Origin: Rhizobium sullae
Lineage (GTDB): Bacteria; Pseudomonadota; Alphaproteobacteria; Rhizobiales; Rhizobiaceae
Direction of reading: 5' to 3'
Length of the DNA stretch: 64,000 nucleotides
Assembly (NCBI RefSeq): GCF_025200715.1
Contig: NZ_CP104143.1
Location: 62,001-126,000, forward strand
A program made the translations under genes and the position numbers. Positions 61,723 through 64,000 of the stretch are shown piece after piece (the first letter of the stretch is position 1; each line of letters begins with the position of its first letter). The notes beneath the pieces were generated by a model that saw only the letters and a list, made by a program, of their open reading frames with translations, was not told where the DNA came from and did no database searches.

Positions 61723-62738
61723 GCACCGACCTTGATGACTGCCTTGATCAGGCCGGTCTTTTCATGTGCCCAGCGGGCGAGGTCGCGCGGCGCGTCCGCA
61801 AGTGTCGTGCGGTGGGTGATCAGCTTGTCGACCGGCACAAGACCTTTGACGATCGAATCCGCCACATGCTCGAAATCCGCACGCGTCGCATTGCGGCTGC
61901 CGATCACCATCATTTCGCGCTTGTGGAATTCCGGGTCGGAAAAGCGGATATCGTCCTTCACGACACTGACCAGCACCAGCGCGCCGCCATGCGCCACGAA
62001 GCGGAAAGCCTTCTCCATCGAAGGACCATAGCCTGTGGCGTCGAAAACGGCATCGAAGCTTTCGCCGTCCGTCTTGGCTTTCACCGCTTCCGCCGTCCCG
62101 TCATTTGCAACAATGCCGGACGTGAAGCCGAATCGCTCCGAAGCCATCTGCAACCGTTCGGAACTGGTGTCGAGCAGCGTCACGTCGTGTCCGGCAATCC
62201 GTGAGAAGATCGCCGCGCCAAGCCCGATCGGACCCGCGCCGATGATAAGCGACCGGGAACCGGCAGGCGCCATGGAACGACGCACGGCATGTGCGCCGAT
62301 GGCCAGGAACTCCACGGTTGCGGCGGCCTCTACGCTCAGGCCCTTCGCGGCATAGAGATTCCCGGCCGGAACGGTGATCTCTTCGCAGAACGCTCCATCG
62401 GTGTGGACGCCGAGCACCTTGATATTCGTGCAGCAGTTCGGTTTGCCTTGCCGGCAGGCAACGCAGTTGCCACAGGAAAGATAGGGGTTGACGATCACCG
62501 GCGTTCCGGCAGCCAGGGCGACGCCGTCACCCGCCTCGAGCACGGTTGCCGAGATTTCGTGGCCCATGATGCGCGGATATTCGAGAAAGGGGTGCTTGCC
62601 TTCGAAGATGTGATAGTCCGTGCCACAAATGCCGACATGTCTGACGGCAAGCCGGACCCAACCGGGCTCAGGCGTTCCGGGGGAGGGGCGCTCGACCACT
62701 TCGAGCACGCCGGGCTTTTGGCAAAGCACTGCTTTCAT
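61719..62738 (-). CDS. Zinc-dependent alcohol/polyol dehydrogenase
   Basis: A 339-residue MDR enzyme. Catalytic zinc residues Cys38, His60 and Glu61 are in GICGTDYHIF and GHE; structural zinc is bound by Cys89, Cys92, Cys95 and Cys103. The NAD-binding loop is GAGPIGLGAAIF. It is closest in type to L-threonine/L-idonate/galactitol dehydrogenases, and the sugar ABC transporter upstream (62803 onward, same strand) suggests a sugar or polyol substrate (inference). It ends overlapping the cutC stop. Confidence 0.9.
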   Translation of the reverse strand: MKAVLCQKPGVLEVVERPSPGTPEPGWVRLAVRHVGICGTDYHIFEGKHPFLEYPRIMGHEISATVLEAGDGVALAAGTPVIVNPYLSCGNCVACRQGKPNCCTNIKVLGVHTDGAFCEEITVPAGNLYAAKGLSVEAAATVEFLAIGAHAVRRSMAPAGSRSLIIGAGPIGLGAAIFSRIAGHDVTLLDTSSERLQMASERFGFTSGIVANDGTAEAVKAKTDGESFDAVFDATGYGPSMEKAFRFVAHGGALVLVSVVKDDIRFSDPEFHKREMMVIGSRNATRADFEHVADSIVKGLVPVDKLITHRTTLADAPRDLARWAHEKTGLIKAVIKVGA

Positions 62739-62802
62739 GAGGAATCTCGCATTCAGAACATGAAGAAGCCGGTCGCGGGACTGGCTTCACGATGTTTCGC
62801 GT

Positions 62803-63777
62803 TCACTGGCTCCGGCGGCGGCGCAACTGATCGAAATAGACGATCACGATGATCAGCAGGCCGGTGATGATACGCTGCCAGAACGAGTTGACGTTCAACA
62901 GGTTCGCGCCGTTGTTGATCGTGGCCAGGATGAAGGCGCCGATCAGCGGGCCGTGCACGGAACCGATCGCACCGAAGAGACTTGTCCCGCCGATCACGGA
63001 AGAGGCGATCGCCTGCAGCTCCCAGCCATCGGCCTGGGTCGCGTTGCCGATCGCGATGCGCGAGGCAAGCAGCACGCCGACAAAGGCGGCGAAGGTCGCC
63101 GAGAGAATATAGGCGAGGTAGATCATGCCGTCGACGCGCACGCCCGAAAGGCGCGCCGCCTCGCGGTTGGAGCCGACCGCGAAGAGATAGCGGCCCCAGC
63201 GGCTCAGATGCAGGAAGATGAAGGACGGAACCGCGACGAGTATGACCATCCAGAAGAGGCTCGGCACGCCGAGGAAGTTCGCGCGGGCGAAGTTCGTGAA
63301 AGGCTCGTTGACGATATTGATTGTCGATCCGTTGGTAATGAGCAGCCCGATACCGCGCAACGAGGTCAGCGTCGCCAAGGTGATGATGAACGGCGGCAGA
63401 CCCATCTTGACGATGCCGAAGCCGTGAAAGGCTCCGATCCCGACGCCGATCAGCAGCGTGATGATGATGGACGCCCAGACCGGAACCCCCGCCTGCAGAA
63501 GCCATGCGAGGATGACCCCGGCAAAGCCGACGATGGCGCCGACGGATAGGTCGATGCCCGCCGTGATGATGACGAAGGTCTGGCCTAGCGCCAGGATTGC
63601 CGTCATCGCGCCCTGCCGTAGCAAGTTCGATATATTGAGCGGCGTCCAGAAGCTGACGGTGACGATGCCGAGGAGGATCCAGAGGAAGAGAAGCAACCCG
63701 ATCAGGGTCAAGCTAAACAGGATGTTCACTTTTCGGCGCGGCGGCGGCGCGACGATTTCCGACGGGGTTACAGTCAT
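62803..63777 (-). CDS. Sugar ABC transporter permease (ribose family)
   Basis: A 324-residue membrane protein of the RbsC/BPD_transp_2 family with about eight helices. Its markers are QTFVIITAGIDLSVGAIVGF near residue 70 and SSVIGGTSLFGAIGSVHGP near the C-terminus. GAGAGAGA before the ATG supports the start. It lies between the ATPase gene upstream (63806-64000) and the dehydrogenase downstream, all on the minus strand, so a sugar or polyol uptake operon runs into this window from the right. Confidence 0.92.
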   Translation of the reverse strand: MTVTPSEIVAPPPRRKVNILFSLTLIGLLLFLWILLGIVTVSFWTPLNISNLLRQGAMTAILALGQTFVIITAGIDLSVGAIVGFAGVILAWLLQAGVPVWASIIITLLIGVGIGAFHGFGIVKMGLPPFIITLATLTSLRGIGLLITNGSTINIVNEPFTNFARANFLGVPSLFWMVILVAVPSFIFLHLSRWGRYLFAVGSNREAARLSGVRVDGMIYLAYILSATFAAFVGVLLASRIAIGNATQADGWELQAIASSVIGGTSLFGAIGSVHGPLIGAFILATINNGANLLNVNSFWQRIITGLLIIVIVYFDQLRRRRSQ

Positions 63778-63805
63778 TGGTTCTCTCTCCCTCTTATTCT
63801 TTTAC

Positions 63806-64000
63806 TCAGCCGCCGATCGCTTCGCCGAGCACTTCTTCATGTGTCGCCGCGTGGAAGTCGTGGCTTGCGACCAACTGGCCGCGGCGGAATACATGCAGCC
63901 GGTCGGCAAGCTCGTAGACTTCCGGCAGGTAGGACGAGATCAAGATAATGCCTGCGCCGTCCTTTAGAAGCTTGGCAAACAACCGGTAGATTTCGGCCTT
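63806..64000 (-). CDS. Sugar ABC transporter ATP-binding protein, C-terminal end (partial)
   Basis: The last 64 codons of a minus-strand gene whose 5' part lies beyond the window. The translation includes IYRLFAKLLKDGAGIILISS and ends HEEVLGEAIGG. The segment ISSYLPEVYELADRLHVFRRG, with Ser-Ser in place of the usual switch His, is characteristic of the second ATPase domain of RbsA/MglA-type double ATPases. It is 28 bp upstream of the permease gene. Confidence 0.9.
   Translation of the reverse strand, partial: KAEIYRLFAKLLKDGAGIILISSYLPEVYELADRLHVFRRGQLVASHDFHAATHEEVLGEAIGG

Overview
The window looks like chromosomal DNA of a Rhizobiaceae member (Rhizobium/Sinorhizobium type). The evidence is high GC and strong alphaproteobacterial protein character, an frcR-frcBCAK fructose ABC operon of the kind known from Sinorhizobium, the syntenic block rpmH-rnpA-yidC-engB-argB-dapD-dapE-truA-fmt, and a three-hairpin sRNA whose loops all carry CCUCCUCCC, the hallmark of the rhizobial cuckoo/ar14 family. 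No CRISPR array, rRNA operon, transposase or integrase was found.

Layout. 1-14649: housekeeping backbone (fmt, truA, dapE, dapD, argB, engB, yidC, rnpA, and rpmH, which is only 44 codons), with inserted cassettes: a LOG-family protein, a secreted EF-hand protein, Ada plus a PEP-mutase-like enzyme, and an ECF sigma/anti-sigma/fasciclin operon between argB and engB. 15103-18748: a chemoreceptor and an orphan histidine kinase. 18870-27000: tRNA-Arg(ACG) followed by an accessory segment with three class III nucleotidyl cyclases, a VOC protein, repeated 17-bp and 39-bp sequences (the 17-bp one duplicating the tRNA 3' end) and a frameshifted esterase remnant. 26956-31244: YbaK-like deacylase, small lipoprotein, PmtA-like methyltransferase with a TetR regulator, the sRNA, and a lipoprotein hydrolase.

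31326-34346 is a probable hydroxyproline/D-amino-acid catabolic operon (FAD oxidoreductase, divergent SDR, Ser/Cys proline-racemase-superfamily enzyme). 34350-39941 is the fructose uptake locus. 40031-50100 holds pyrC and pyrE, a TetR-controlled NmrA/DUF1772 pair with two near-identical palindromic operators, an MgtC-like membrane protein, fructokinase, an MNT-HEPN fusion and pgi. Fructose imported by FrcBCA can be phosphorylated by Frk and passed to Pgi, so a fructose-to-Entner-Doudoroff route is spread over about 15 kb.

50238-64000: fadD with a LiuR-like palindrome upstream, a PRC-barrel protein, GH2 beta-mannosidase, a glyoxalase, a complete YehZYXW-type osmoprotectant ABC transporter divergent from a LysR regulator with two tandem HTH domains, cutC, a zinc alcohol dehydrogenase, and the start of a sugar ABC transporter that runs off the window end.

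All function calls come from reading motifs and from family knowledge; no database search was run. The observations most worth following are the cuckoo-type sRNA, the tRNA-Arg island scar, the double-HTH LysR protein and the SDR lacking its catalytic lysine.
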